Below, in pieces: positions 27,238 through 35,952 of a DNA stretch of 64,000 nt (position 1 is the stretch's first letter; every line of letters starts with the position of its first letter). The DNA lies in the NCBI GenBank assembly GCA_021732665.1, contig JAKFUL010000015.1:1-64000 (forward strand), written 5' to 3'. Source of the stretch: Acetobacteraceae bacterium (lineage in GTDB: Bacteria > Pseudomonadota > Alphaproteobacteria > Acetobacterales > Acetobacteraceae). Position numbers and translations under genes: made by a program. The notes beneath the pieces were generated by a model that did not search any database, was not told the DNA's origin, and was given only the letters and a program-made list of their open reading frames with translations.

Positions 27238-27588
27238 ATGTCGCGCATGCGGTGCATGTTGACCCTGATGATCGCGGCATGGTTGCAGTTTGGGTGGCAC
27301 ATCACCCCTGCGGCGGCGCAAATGCGCGTGCTGGTGGTGCCGGCAGATGCCTCCGTGGCGGTGCCGCCGCGCGGTGCGGCGCTTCCGGCGGGGAGCCCCC
27401 GCCCGGCGCGGCGGGCGCGCATCACCCGCCAGGAGATCCAGGCCGATCGCGGCAATGATCTGCTGGGCGGTGGCACCGGCCTCGCAGTGCCCTTCCTGGC
27501 GATCCTGCCGCTGGCGGCGGCCGTCGCGCTGGCCACCTCGCTGCCTGGCGGCGGCGGTGGAACCTCCAGCCCCGCCAGGACGCGCTGA
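27238..27588 (+). CDS. Hypothetical exported small protein
   Basis: Not recognised. About 116 residues: a signal-like N-terminus (MRCMLTLMIAAWLQFGWHITPAAAQ), a basic Pro/Ala/Arg linker, and a hydrophobic segment near the C-terminus (LAVPFLAILPLAAAVALATSLPGG) followed by Gly/Ser. The start could be ATG 27238, ATG 27247 or the TTG at 27211. It lies 38 bases after the acyl-CoA dehydrogenase and stops one base before the convergent MaoC gene. It may be a genuine small envelope protein; G+C-rich chance coding is possible. Confidence 0.5.
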   Translation: MSRMRCMLTLMIAAWLQFGWHITPAAAQMRVLVVPADASVAVPPRGAALPAGSPRPARRARITRQEIQADRGNDLLGGGTGLAVPFLAILPLAAAVALATSLPGGGGGTSSPARTR

Positions 27589-28044
27589 TCAGTCGTAGAT
27601 CTGGGCCATCGTCTCGGCCACAAGGCATGGGCGGGCGTTGCCCTCCACCTCCATCTCATTCTCCGTGGTCAGCCGCACGCCACCCGCTATCGGCTCCACC
27701 GCCTTGACGGTGAGATGCAGCCGCACCCGGCTGCCTGCGGGCACCGGCGCCGTGAACCGCACCTTGTTGCTGCCATAGTTGATGGCCCGGCTGCGCTTGA
27801 CCACGCGATAGATCAGCGGCGCCAGCCGCGGCAGCAGGGAGAGCGTGAGGAAGCCATGCGCGATGGTCCGGCCGCCGGGCATCTCGCGCGCAGCGCGCTC
27901 GACATCGACATGGATCCACTGATGGTCGCCGGTCGCTTCGGCAAAGAGGTCGATGGTCTTCTGATCCACCACAATCCATTCGCTGGTGCCAAGCTTGCGG
28001 CCCACCCATTCGGCCAGGGCGGCGGGGGTTTCGATCTCGATCAT
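27589..28044 (-). CDS. MaoC-like (R)-specific enoyl-CoA hydratase
   Basis: Hotdog-fold hydratase of 151 residues. The catalytic dyad is plain in FAEATGDHQWIHVD: Asp40 and His45 of the hydratase-2 motif. The rest (AHGFLTLSLLPRLAP, INYGSNKVRFTAPVP) is normal for the NodN/MaoC group. It hydrates trans-2-enoyl-CoA, feeding polyhydroxyalkanoate or a variant beta-oxidation. The ATG at 28044 (MIEIETPAALAEWVG) is the family N-terminus; the frame continues upstream without coding character. Confidence 0.9.
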   Translation of the reverse strand: MIEIETPAALAEWVGRKLGTSEWIVVDQKTIDLFAEATGDHQWIHVDVERAAREMPGGRTIAHGFLTLSLLPRLAPLIYRVVKRSRAINYGSNKVRFTAPVPAGSRVRLHLTVKAVEPIAGGVRLTTENEMEVEGNARPCLVAETMAQIYD

Positions 28045-28201
28045 GCGGGCCTCTGTTCTGGCGTTTCCGGGGCGAATTCTAGCGCGCCCGATGATTTTTC
28101 CACAGCCCTGGCGATCATCTTTACCACCCGGTAATTCAAGCCTGGGCAGAGTGTCCATGTCCGGCAATAGGCCGGGCGGCGCAAGCCCAGGGGAAAAGCC
28201 G

Positions 28202-29038
28202 ATGGCACTGAACAGCATCAACACCAATCTGAGCGCCCAGGTTGCGCTGCAGTCGCTCAACCGCACCAATGATGAGCTGTCATCGGTCCAAAAGCGCATC
28301 TCCACCGGCTTGCGCGTGTCGGACGCGAAGGATGACGGCGCGGCCTTCGCGGTGGCCGAGCGCATCCGCGGCGACGTCGCCGCCACCACCTCCGCCAACC
28401 AGCAGCTGGGCGGGGTGAAGGGCCTGCTGGAAGTCACTCGCGCCTCGCTGGAAAACGTCTCTGCCTCCCTGATCAAGCTCAAGGAGCTGACGGTGAAGCT
28501 GGCCGACGGTGCCATCACCACCGAACAGCGAACGCAGTATCAGACGCAGGTGAAGGAACTCACCAACAACATCAAAGCCTTCATCACCGATGCAGACTAT
28601 AATGGCCGCAACCTGCTCGATGACCCCGCGACCTTGCCGCTGAAGGTCGTCAGCAACGGCAATGCCGGCTTCTACACCTTCGATGGCTACAGCGCGGTGG
28701 CGGGGATCTTCAATAACGTCTCGGACGCCAACAGCTACACCCAGGGCGACGCAGCGGCGGCGTTGACGCCCAGCGGCAAGCTGTCAACCGCCATCACCAA
28801 CACGCTCACGCAGCTGAACAATTTCGGCAGCTACTCGCGCTATATCGACAGCCAGATCGACTACAACAAGAAGATCATCGACGCGCAGGAGGCCGGCATC
28901 GGCTCGCTGATCGACGCCGACCTGGCCAAGGAATCAGCCAGGCTGCAGGCATTGCAAATCCGCCAGCAGCTGGGCAGCCAGGCGCTGGGCATCGCCAACC
29001 AGTCGCCGCAGCAGTTGCTCAGCCTGTTCAAGGGCTGA
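28202..29038 (+). CDS. Flagellin
   Basis: Filament subunit of 278 residues, short because the central variable domain is small. N-terminal helix ALNSINTNLSAQVALQSLN and the C-terminal ALQIRQQLGSQALGIANQSPQ are classic D0/D1 parts that polymerise and carry the export signal. AGGGGAAAA lies before the ATG. No chaperone, hook or motor genes are near, so this is an isolated flagellin gene. A secondary flagellin used under special conditions is possible. I saw no clear sigma-28 or sigma-54 promoter in the 157 bases upstream. Confidence 0.93.
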   Translation: MALNSINTNLSAQVALQSLNRTNDELSSVQKRISTGLRVSDAKDDGAAFAVAERIRGDVAATTSANQQLGGVKGLLEVTRASLENVSASLIKLKELTVKLADGAITTEQRTQYQTQVKELTNNIKAFITDADYNGRNLLDDPATLPLKVVSNGNAGFYTFDGYSAVAGIFNNVSDANSYTQGDAAAALTPSGKLSTAITNTLTQLNNFGSYSRYIDSQIDYNKKIIDAQEAGIGSLIDADLAKESARLQALQIRQQLGSQALGIANQSPQQLLSLFKG

Positions 29039-29044
29039 TCGCGC

Positions 29045-30109
29045 TCAGCGCGGCGCGGTGTTCCAGAACCCCGCCGGTGGCACCACGCCGGGTTGACCCA
29101 GCGGCGCGCCCGGGGCAGCGGCCGGCACCGTGGCCGGCCCAGGCAAGGCGGGCGGCACATCGCGATTCAAGCTGCGGCCGGGCGAGGCGACGGCGGGCAG
29201 CGCGCTGCTCGCGGCGGGCAGGCTGCCCAGGCCCTGCGCGGCCGGTAGCGGCGCGAATGCGGGCGAGGCCGCCGGCGCGAAGGCAGGCGCCGCCGCCGGG
29301 CTGGTCAGCGGCTGGAACGGCGGTTCAGCAGCGGGCGCGGCCGCCGCGGCCGGCACAAGCGGCGATTGCAGGGGCGCGAAGGCGGGCGCCGGAGCAGGCG
29401 CCGCGAAAACGGGCGGCGGCGTCAAAACCACGGGCGCGGCCGCCGCCGCTGCCCCCTGGGCCGCCAGCGGGCTGACAAGCGGCGCGAAGGGCGAGGGCGC
29501 CAGGGGCGTGGAAGCCGCGGCCGAAGCCGCTGGCAGCGGCGCCTGGAACGCCGCCTGCGCCGGCAGGGAAGATAGCGGCGGCAGGCTGCGCGGCGAAGGT
29601 CGCGGCACGGGCTCGGGCTGCGCGAAGGGATTGCCCGCCACCGTTGCCGTCCGCCCAGGCAGGCTGCCCACCGTGCCCAGATCCAGCCCCGGCTCAGGCG
29701 GCCGCGCCGGCGGGAAGGCCTGGCCGGTGATCACCGTGCCCCGCGCGCCGGAAATCGGCGCGCTGACCGGAATCGGTCCCAACGGCGAATTGCGCTGGGC
29801 ATAGCCCGCCGGCACGCGGCCGATCAGCCCAGGGCCGCCGCCAAGCGCACCACCGCCGCCGCCGGTGCAACGGAAGGCCACCTGGTAGCTCTCGGAATTG
29901 ATGCGCGTGCCCAGCAGTTCGGTCTGCCGGCTCTGCGCGGTGCAGAAGGAGGTCGCCTCGGTCAGCCCGCGCTCCACCGCCGTGGCCAGGGCGCGGCCGC
30001 GCGTCTCCACAGCATAGGTGTCGGGCCCTATGGCCACGATGCCGCTCGTCTGCGTGTTGCCGCACCCCGCCAGCATCGCCGCCAAAACGACCGCCATAAA
30101 CCCGCGCAT
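29045..30109 (-). CDS. Ala/Pro-rich lipoprotein with degenerate repeats
   Basis: Not a recognised family. 354 residues with a lipoprotein signal (MRGFMAVVLAAMLAGC, lipid-modified Cys16). A short folded part follows (about residues 20-90: DTYAVETRGRALATAVERG, with two further Cys that could pair). The remaining 250 residues are Ala/Pro/Gly-rich and contain a loose FAPLxSP repeat (PFAPLVSP, AFAPLQSP, PFQPLTSP, AFAPLPAA). The tail may span or decorate the envelope. It ends 6 bases from the convergent flagellin gene. The long upstream reading frame overlapping the Bug gene has no support. Confidence 0.68.
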   Translation of the reverse strand: MRGFMAVVLAAMLAGCGNTQTSGIVAIGPDTYAVETRGRALATAVERGLTEATSFCTAQSRQTELLGTRINSESYQVAFRCTGGGGGALGGGPGLIGRVPAGYAQRNSPLGPIPVSAPISGARGTVITGQAFPPARPPEPGLDLGTVGSLPGRTATVAGNPFAQPEPVPRPSPRSLPPLSSLPAQAAFQAPLPAASAAASTPLAPSPFAPLVSPLAAQGAAAAAAPVVLTPPPVFAAPAPAPAFAPLQSPLVPAAAAAPAAEPPFQPLTSPAAAPAFAPAASPAFAPLPAAQGLGSLPAASSALPAVASPGRSLNRDVPPALPGPATVPAAAPGAPLGQPGVVPPAGFWNTAPR

Positions 30110-30253
30110 TCCAATAGCCTCCGGCCCCGCTGTCGTTGTATTACCCGCGCCGGGCGCTCCTGCCAAACAGGCAAATGCCATGGGCGGGCCAGCGCCCCGC
30201 CGGACGTGTCGTTTCGGCACCCCGTGCGTTGCAGGAATATCACGGGAGTTTTC

Positions 30254-31213
30254 ATGCCGTATCGCCGCTCCATCCTGGCCGCAGCCCTCGCCACGCCCGC
30301 CCTGGCGCAGGAAGCCTGGCCCAGCCGGCCTGTTACCATGATCGTCCCCTGGGCACCCGGGGGTTCCAACGACATCACCGCCCGGCTTCTCGCGCCCCCT
30401 CTGGAAGCACGCTTCCGCCAGCCCTTCGTGGTCGAGAATCGGCCCGGCGGCGGCGGCAGCGTGGGCATGGGCATGGCCATGCGCGCCCGGCCCGACGGGC
30501 TGACGGTGCTGATCTCCTCGGCCTCCAACCACGTCTTCCACCCCATCATCTCCAACGAGATCGCCTATGATGTGCGCGAGGTCTTCCAGGGCGTCGCCAT
30601 GCTGGCCGATGTGCCGAATGTGCTGGCAATCAACCCCGCCGTGCCCGCGCGCAGCGTGCCGGAGCTGATCGCCTGGATTCGCACCCAGCGCGGCGGTGTC
30701 TCCTACGGCTCCTCGGGCGTGGGCTCCTCCAACCACCTCTCGGGCGAGTTGCTGCGTCTGCGCACCGGCCTCGACCTCACCCACATCCCCTATCGCGGCG
30801 GCGGGCCGGCCATCGCCGACCTCATCGCCGGCGTCATCCCCATGGCGATCATGAACCTGCCCACGGTGACGCCTCCCGCCGAGGCCGGCCGCGTGCGCAT
30901 GCTGGGCGTGGCCACCGCCGAGCGGGTATCGCTGCGGCCCGACCTGCCGACGATCCAGGAACAGGGCATTCCCGATTTCGCCGTGCGCAGCTGGGTCGGC
31001 GCCTTCCTGCCGCGCGGGACGCCGCGGGCCATCATCGAGAGCCTCTCGCTTGCCTTCAAGGAGGCGCTGGAGTCACCGCTGGCCAAGCAGCGCCTGCGCG
31101 ACATCGGCAGCGAACCGATCTTCATGGACCCGGCCACGACCGACGCCTTCGTGCGTGAGGAATACGGGCGTTGGGGGCCCATGGTCAGGGCGGCGAATAT
31201 CCGCATCGAGTAG
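30254..31213 (+). CDS. Bug-family solute-binding protein (TctC-like) 2
   Basis: Periplasmic receptor of 319 residues. A signal peptide (MPYRRSILAAALATPALAQ) fixes the ATG at 30254. Family motifs: WPSRPVTMIVPWAPGGSND, ENRPGGGGSVGMGMA, and IPYRGGGPAIADLIAG. Its ligand is unknown, but it heads the 30.2-34.4 kb run with a nucleotidyltransferase-like protein, two PuuE-like proteins and a CitE-like lyase, so it may bind the compound they process. No TctAB permease is in the window. Confidence 0.91.
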   Translation: MPYRRSILAAALATPALAQEAWPSRPVTMIVPWAPGGSNDITARLLAPPLEARFRQPFVVENRPGGGGSVGMGMAMRARPDGLTVLISSASNHVFHPIISNEIAYDVREVFQGVAMLADVPNVLAINPAVPARSVPELIAWIRTQRGGVSYGSSGVGSSNHLSGELLRLRTGLDLTHIPYRGGGPAIADLIAGVIPMAIMNLPTVTPPAEAGRVRMLGVATAERVSLRPDLPTIQEQGIPDFAVRSWVGAFLPRGTPRAIIESLSLAFKEALESPLAKQRLRDIGSEPIFMDPATTDAFVREEYGRWGPMVRAANIRIE

Positions 31214-31216
31214 GCA

Positions 31217-31789
31217 TTGCGCCACGCCGAGGCCTTGCGCTCGCTGTTGCTGGCGGACCCGCTGCGCCTCCACATTCTGACATGCTTGCGATCATTGGCG
31301 TTGCCCGACGCATGGGTGGCGGCGGGTGTGCCGCGCAGCGCGGTGTGGGATGCGGCGCATGCCCGGCCACCTGGCCGCTCCTTCGGCGATGTGGATGTGA
31401 TCTGGTTCGACCCAGCGCGAGAGGATGACACGGCGTGGGAGGCGGCCTTGCGCGCAATGGAGCCGGGGCTGGACTGGTCCGTCACAAACCAGGCCGCGAT
31501 GCATGCGGCCAATGGCGACCCGCCCTATACCAGCGCGACGGACGCGATGCGGTTCTGGCCGGAAACGGCGACAGCCGTCGGCATCCGCCTGGAACGCGAT
31601 GGTGCCATCAGCATCGCGGCCCCCTTCGGCCTGGATGACCTGTTCGGCCTGATACTGCGCCCCACGCCGGCTTTTTTGGGCACCCGCCGCGCCATCCTGC
31701 AACGCCGGGCGCAGGAGAAACGCTGGCGCGAAACCTGGCCTAAGCTCTCTGGCGAGGCCATCGGTGGCATGCCAGCATCCCCGGCATGA
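31217..31789 (+). CDS. Nucleotidyltransferase-like protein (NTP_transf_6/DUF925 family)
   Basis: 190 residues starting with TTG, 3 bases after the Bug stop. The pattern GRSFGDVDVIWFDP gives the two acidic residues of a nucleotidyltransferase core, and FWPETATAVGIRLE is the family signature. Members are uncharacterised; a nucleotidyl-transfer role is a fold-based prediction. The stop overlaps the next gene's ATG (ATGA), so it is in the same operon. Confidence 0.8.
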   Translation: MRHAEALRSLLLADPLRLHILTCLRSLALPDAWVAAGVPRSAVWDAAHARPPGRSFGDVDVIWFDPAREDDTAWEAALRAMEPGLDWSVTNQAAMHAANGDPPYTSATDAMRFWPETATAVGIRLERDGAISIAAPFGLDDLFGLILRPTPAFLGTRRAILQRRAQEKRWRETWPKLSGEAIGGMPASPA

Positions 31790-32676
31790 AGCTCGCCCCG
31801 CACAACCGCTACGACCATTCCGCAATCATCAACCGCCCGACTTACACCTGGCCGGGTGGCAAAAAGCTGGCCCTCATGCTCGTCAACAACATCGAGCATT
31901 TCCATTACCGCGAGGGGCTGGGCAGCGACAGCACCGGCCCCGCCCAGGTGCAGAACCAGCGCGCCTATGCCTGGCGCGATTACGGCAATCGTGTGGGGCT
32001 GTGGAACCTGCTGGGCGTTCTCGACGAACTCTCCCTCCCCTCCGCCCACAACTGCAACTCCACCGTGCTGGATTACTGCCCCGAGATCGGCCCCGCGTTG
32101 CTCGCCCGCGGCGATGAGCTGATCGGCCATGGCCGGACCAATTCCGAACGTCAGGATGTTTTGTCTGAGGCCGATGAGCGCGCGCTGATCCTGGAAAGCC
32201 GCGACACCCTGGCGCGGCACAATGGCGGCGTGGCGCCGCGCGGCTGGCTCGGCCCCTATGTCGCGCAATCCGCCGTCACGCTCGACCTGCTGGCCGAGGC
32301 CGGCTTCACCTACTGCCTGGACTGGCCGGCCGATGACCAGCCCTTCTGGATGCGCACGCGGGCCGGCCGCATGCTCAGCGTGCCCTACGCGATCGAGCTG
32401 AACGACAGCCCGGCCATGGTGATGCGCCACCACACAGGGCGGGAATTCGCCGACATGATCACCGACCAGTTCGATGAGATGCTGGTGCAGTCCCAAAGCC
32501 GGCCCACGGTGATGAGCATCGTCCTGCACCCCTTCATCCTTGGCCAGCCGCATCGTCTGCGCCCGCTGCGCCGGGCATTGCAGCATATCCTGGCGCATCG
32601 CGAGGACCTCTGGATCACCCGCCCGGGCGAGATGTTCGACTTCATCGCGGCCCAGCCCGAGGGCCTGATCCCATGA
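31786..32676 (+). CDS. Polysaccharide-deacetylase-fold protein 1 (PuuE-related)
   Basis: NodB-homology hydrolase of 296 residues. The metal-site region shows LMLVNNIEHFHYREG and IGHGRTNSERQ in place of the usual His-x3-His arrangement, then PRGWLGPYVAQS and SIVLHPFILGQPHRLRPL. Relatives act on cyclic amides such as allantoin or on N-acetyl groups. It is the most diverged of three such genes in the window. Coupled at both ends by ATGA overlaps. Substrate unknown. Confidence 0.83.
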   Translation: MKLAPHNRYDHSAIINRPTYTWPGGKKLALMLVNNIEHFHYREGLGSDSTGPAQVQNQRAYAWRDYGNRVGLWNLLGVLDELSLPSAHNCNSTVLDYCPEIGPALLARGDELIGHGRTNSERQDVLSEADERALILESRDTLARHNGGVAPRGWLGPYVAQSAVTLDLLAEAGFTYCLDWPADDQPFWMRTRAGRMLSVPYAIELNDSPAMVMRHHTGREFADMITDQFDEMLVQSQSRPTVMSIVLHPFILGQPHRLRPLRRALQHILAHREDLWITRPGEMFDFIAAQPEGLIP

Positions 32677-33539
32677 AGCGTGTCTTCGAACACTATGGAC
32701 GGAACCCGCCCGATGCCGCCTGGCCGAACGGCGCCCGCCTCGCGCTCAACTTCGTCATCAACCATGAGGAAGGCGGCGAACGCTCCGTCCCCGATGGCGA
32801 TCCGCATAGCGAAAACGCCCTGACCGAAGGCTCCACCGGCCTGCCGAAGGGCCGCGACCTCGCCGCCGAGAGCATGTTCCAATACGGCAGCCGCGTGGGC
32901 TTCTGGCGCCTGCACGGCCTGTTCACCCGCGCTGGATTGCCCTGCACCATCTTCGCCGTGGCGAAATCCCTCGAACGCACGCCCCAGGCCGCCGCCGCGA
33001 TCCGCGAGGCCGGCTGGGACGTCGTCGGCCACGGCCTGCGCTGGGAAAGCCACGCCGACATGGACGAGGCGACCGAGCGCCACGCCCTGACCGAAGCCAC
33101 CCGCATCATCGAGGCGACCACCGGCCACCGCCCGCAAGGCTGGTACTGCCGCTACGCCCCCAGCCTGAACACGCGGCGCATCCTGCGCGAGCTGGGCTAC
33201 AGCTACGACAGCGACGCCTATGATGACGAGCTGCCCTATTGGGACGACGGCCATCTCGTCATCCCCTACACGCTGGTGAACAACGACGTGCGCTTCCAGC
33301 GCGCCGCCATCACCACGGGGGACGACTTCCACACCTATATCATGGGCGCCGTCGAAATGGCGCTCAGCGAGCCTGGTAGCCGCATGCTCAGCGTCGGCCT
33401 GCACAACCGCATCATCGGCCACCCCGCCCGCGCCATCGGCCTCAAGCGCATCCTCGATGCGGTGAAGACCATGCCCGAGGTCTGGGTCTGCCGCCGCCTC
33501 GACATCGCCGAACATTGGATGAAGCACCACGCCCCATGA
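32673..33539 (+). CDS. Polysaccharide-deacetylase-fold protein 2 (PuuE-like allantoinase family)
   Basis: 288 residues, closely patterned on metal-independent allantoinase PuuE: FVINHEEGGERSVPDGD near the start, VGHGLRWESHADM, GWYCRYAPSLNTRRIL, and YDSDAYDDELPYW. PuuE opens the hydantoin ring of allantoin to allantoate; paralogues probably open related cyclic amides. The ATG overlaps the previous stop, and its own stop overlaps the CitE-like gene, so three enzymes are translated in series. Confidence 0.85.
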   Translation: MKRVFEHYGRNPPDAAWPNGARLALNFVINHEEGGERSVPDGDPHSENALTEGSTGLPKGRDLAAESMFQYGSRVGFWRLHGLFTRAGLPCTIFAVAKSLERTPQAAAAIREAGWDVVGHGLRWESHADMDEATERHALTEATRIIEATTGHRPQGWYCRYAPSLNTRRILRELGYSYDSDAYDDELPYWDDGHLVIPYTLVNNDVRFQRAAITTGDDFHTYIMGAVEMALSEPGSRMLSVGLHNRIIGHPARAIGLKRILDAVKTMPEVWVCRRLDIAEHWMKHHAP

Positions 33540-34402
33540 AGAACCTGCCCAACTGGCGCTCGCTGATGTTCGTCCCGGCGGCGCGCGAGAAATTCATCGC
33601 GAAGGCGCATGAGCGTGGCGCGGATGCCATCATCCTCGACCTTGAGGACAGCATCTCGCCGCCCGAAAAACCGGCCGCCCGCGCGGCGCTTGAAGGCGCC
33701 ATCCCCCGCGTGTCGCAGAACGGCGCCGACGTCGTGGTGCGCACCAATCGCGAACTGGAATGGACGGTTCTCGACATCGCCGCCGCCGTCCGCCCCGGTG
33801 TCCGCGCCCTGATCTGCACCAAGATCATGGGGCCCGAACATGTTCGCCTTCTCGCCGAGCTGATCGACGCAGCCGAGGCGCGCCAGGGCATGCAGCCCGG
33901 CTCCACCGGCATGATCCTTTTGGTCGAGGACGCTGCCGCCGTGCTGCGCGCGAAGGAGATCGCCACCGCACACCCCCGAATCATCGGCCTGGGTGTGGGC
34001 GCCGAGGACCTGGCCACCGACATGGGCATAGAACCCTCGCCCGACGCGCTGGAATTCCCCAAGCGCCTGGGACTGCTCAGCGCCAAGGCCGCCGGCGTGC
34101 TGGCCATGGGCTTCATCGGCACCGTGGCCGGCCTCACCGACCCCGAAGGCTACCGCGCCAATCTCCGCCGCTCCCGCGCGCTCGGCTTTGATTGCACCAC
34201 CTGCATCCACCCCATGCACGTGCCCATCATCAACGAGGAATACGGCGTGGCGCCCGAAGCCGTGGCCCGCGCCCAACGCATGGTCGCGGCCTTCGACGAA
34301 GCCCTGGCCCAGGGCCTGGGCGCCGTCACCTTCGAAGGCCAGATGATCGACATCCCCGTAGTGGTGCGCGCCCGCGCCCTGATCGCCCGGGCGCGTGCAT
34401 AG
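33536..34402 (+). CDS. CitE-like / HpcH-HpaI family C-C lyase
   Basis: 288-residue TIM-barrel enzyme. The magnesium-site motif is ADAIILDLEDSISPPEK, with the CoA or oxoacid side signalled by LRRSRALGFDCTTCIHPMHV, typical of the citrate lyase beta/malyl-CoA lyase group. It should cleave a CoA-thioester or hydroxy-acid C-C bond. The ATG at 33536 overlaps the preceding stop. Its placement after two ring-opening-type hydrolases suggests a final carbon-cleaving step; that link is inference. Confidence 0.87.
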   Translation: MKNLPNWRSLMFVPAAREKFIAKAHERGADAIILDLEDSISPPEKPAARAALEGAIPRVSQNGADVVVRTNRELEWTVLDIAAAVRPGVRALICTKIMGPEHVRLLAELIDAAEARQGMQPGSTGMILLVEDAAAVLRAKEIATAHPRIIGLGVGAEDLATDMGIEPSPDALEFPKRLGLLSAKAAGVLAMGFIGTVAGLTDPEGYRANLRRSRALGFDCTTCIHPMHVPIINEEYGVAPEAVARAQRMVAAFDEALAQGLGAVTFEGQMIDIPVVVRARALIARARA

Positions 34403-34468
34403 ACATGGCATGGCTGTTGCGAAGCCGCATCTGAACAGGGGTTACGACCGAAGATACGCCGCGCACTC

Positions 34469-35503
34469 ATGCTTGCCGCCGCAGGCCTCGTCCTCCTCGC
34501 CGGCCCTGCCGCCGCACAGAACGACCCGGCCACCATGCGCGTCGTCGGCAATTTCTCCGCCAACCGCGCCCATGTGGAAGGGATCGAACGCCCCTTCTCC
34601 GCGCAGCTTGCCCAGGCCGCGGGCATCCGCACCAATGTCACCTTCAACCCGATGGATCAGCTCGGCCTTCAGGCCGCCGACGCGTTGCGCCTGCTCCGCT
34701 CCGGCGCCTTCGACGTGATGAGCGTGCAGATCGGTATGGCCAGCCGCGACGATCCCTTCTTCGAAGGACTCGACCTCGTCGGCGTCTCCACTGACATGGC
34801 GCAGCTGCGCCGCGCGGTGGAGTCCTACCGCGAGGCCTTCGACCGCCGGCTGCAAACCCGCTTCAACAGCAAGATCCTCACGCTGTGGCCCTTCGGACCG
34901 CAGGTGATCTACTGCAACGCCCCCATCCGCACGATGGATGATTTGCGCGGGTTGCGTGTCCGCACCTTCACCCCCTCCATGGCCGCTCTCATGCAACACT
35001 TCGGCGCCACGGCGGTGACGCTGCAATTCTCCGAGGTCTACCCCGCCCTGCAACGCGGCGTGGCGCAATGCGCCATCACCTCCCCCACATCCGGCAATTC
35101 CGGCAACTGGCCGGAAGTCACCACCCACTTCCTGCCGCTCTCGCTCGGCGGCGCGGTGCAGGGCCACTTCATCAGCATGGATATCTGGCGCCGCTTCAGC
35201 CCCGAACGCCAGGCCGCGCTGACCGCCGAATTCCGCCGCCTGGAAACCCTGATGTGGGACCTGGCGGAAACAGCCAACAACGACGCCGTCAATTGCAATG
35301 TCGGCCGCGACCCCTGCACCGCCAACCGCCGCTTCGCCATGCAAATGGTGGAGATCTCCCCCGCCGACCAGGCCCGCGTGCGCGCCGCCGCCCAGGAAGT
35401 GGTCCTGCCGATCTGGCGCGACGCCTGCCTGCGCGTGGACGCGACATGCCCGGCGACATGGAACCAGACGGTCGGGCCGGTGGCGGGCTTGGCGATACGG
35501 TAG
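34469..35503 (+). CDS. TRAP-type solute-binding protein (DctP family)
   Basis: Periplasmic receptor of 344 residues. The short signal (MLAAAGLVLLAGPAAAQ) lacks the usual basic residues; codons for KIRRAL lie directly upstream in frame but without a standard start, so the real N-terminus may be a few codons longer. DctP marks: DVMSVQIGMASRDDPFF, LWPFGPQVIYCNAPI and LRGLRVRTFTPSMAALMQHFGA. No DctQM membrane genes are in the window, so the partner permease is elsewhere or missing. Confidence 0.86.
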   Translation: MLAAAGLVLLAGPAAAQNDPATMRVVGNFSANRAHVEGIERPFSAQLAQAAGIRTNVTFNPMDQLGLQAADALRLLRSGAFDVMSVQIGMASRDDPFFEGLDLVGVSTDMAQLRRAVESYREAFDRRLQTRFNSKILTLWPFGPQVIYCNAPIRTMDDLRGLRVRTFTPSMAALMQHFGATAVTLQFSEVYPALQRGVAQCAITSPTSGNSGNWPEVTTHFLPLSLGGAVQGHFISMDIWRRFSPERQAALTAEFRRLETLMWDLAETANNDAVNCNVGRDPCTANRRFAMQMVEISPADQARVRAAAQEVVLPIWRDACLRVDATCPATWNQTVGPVAGLAIR

Positions 35504-35515
35504 GGGTAAAGGCGG

Positions 35516-35911
35516 ATGTCCGACATCACCCAGCAGGCGGCCCAGCAGGGTCTCGACAGCTTCATGGCCACCTTCGGCCGCGTGCCGCCGAATTTTTCGC
35601 TGCTGGCCGAACATGCACCGGCGGCCTTCGCCGGCTATGGCCTGATGCGCGCCCATGTCATGCGCGACCGGGAGGATGGCGGCGCGCTCGACCTCAAGAC
35701 CAAGGAGCTGATCTTCGCGCTGCTCGACACGCTGGTGGGCCAGACCACGGGCGCCCGCAACCATGCCATCGCCGCCATGAAACTCGGCCTCACTTTGCCG
35801 GAACTGGCCGAGGGGTTGGTGCAGGTCCTCATGGTCGGCGGCATCACGACATGGAACATCACGGGCGCTGAGGTAATGCGCCACTGCGCGGAATACGCCT
35901 CATCGCAGTGA
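35516..35911 (+). CDS. Carboxymuconolactone-decarboxylase-like (AhpD-fold) protein
   Basis: 131 residues of all-helical AhpD/CMD fold: LDLKTKELIFALLDTLVG then TTGARNHAIAAMKLGLT. The position that holds CxxC in AhpD peroxidases reads ARNH here, so thiol peroxidase activity is unlikely; a decarboxylase or unknown role remains. It starts 12 bases after the DctP stop and is likely in that transcript. It ends convergent with the aldolase gene across a 41-base gap. Confidence 0.82.
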   Translation: MSDITQQAAQQGLDSFMATFGRVPPNFSLLAEHAPAAFAGYGLMRAHVMRDREDGGALDLKTKELIFALLDTLVGQTTGARNHAIAAMKLGLTLPELAEGLVQVLMVGGITTWNITGAEVMRHCAEYASSQ

Positions 35912-35952
35912 CGCCCAGAGCATGATCGCCGTGGCCGCCTGGCCGGCCAGCA

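Noticed and set aside
27986-28201. N-terminal extension of flagellin
   Set aside because: The conserved flagellin N-terminus begins at ATG 28202 after a good ribosome site; upstream codons are antisense to the MaoC start and spacer.
28045-28201. Sigma-54 or sigma-28 promoter for flagellin
   Set aside because: Only poor matches (for example TGGCG-N6-TTTAC) were found.
30110-30784. N-terminal extension of the Ala/Pro-rich lipoprotein
   Set aside because: It runs antisense through the Bug gene, while ATG 30109 begins a clean lipoprotein signal.
35939-35950. CTGGCCGGCCAG between convergent genes as a bidirectional terminator
   Set aside because: A loopless GC palindrome with no T-tract; frequent by chance at this base composition.
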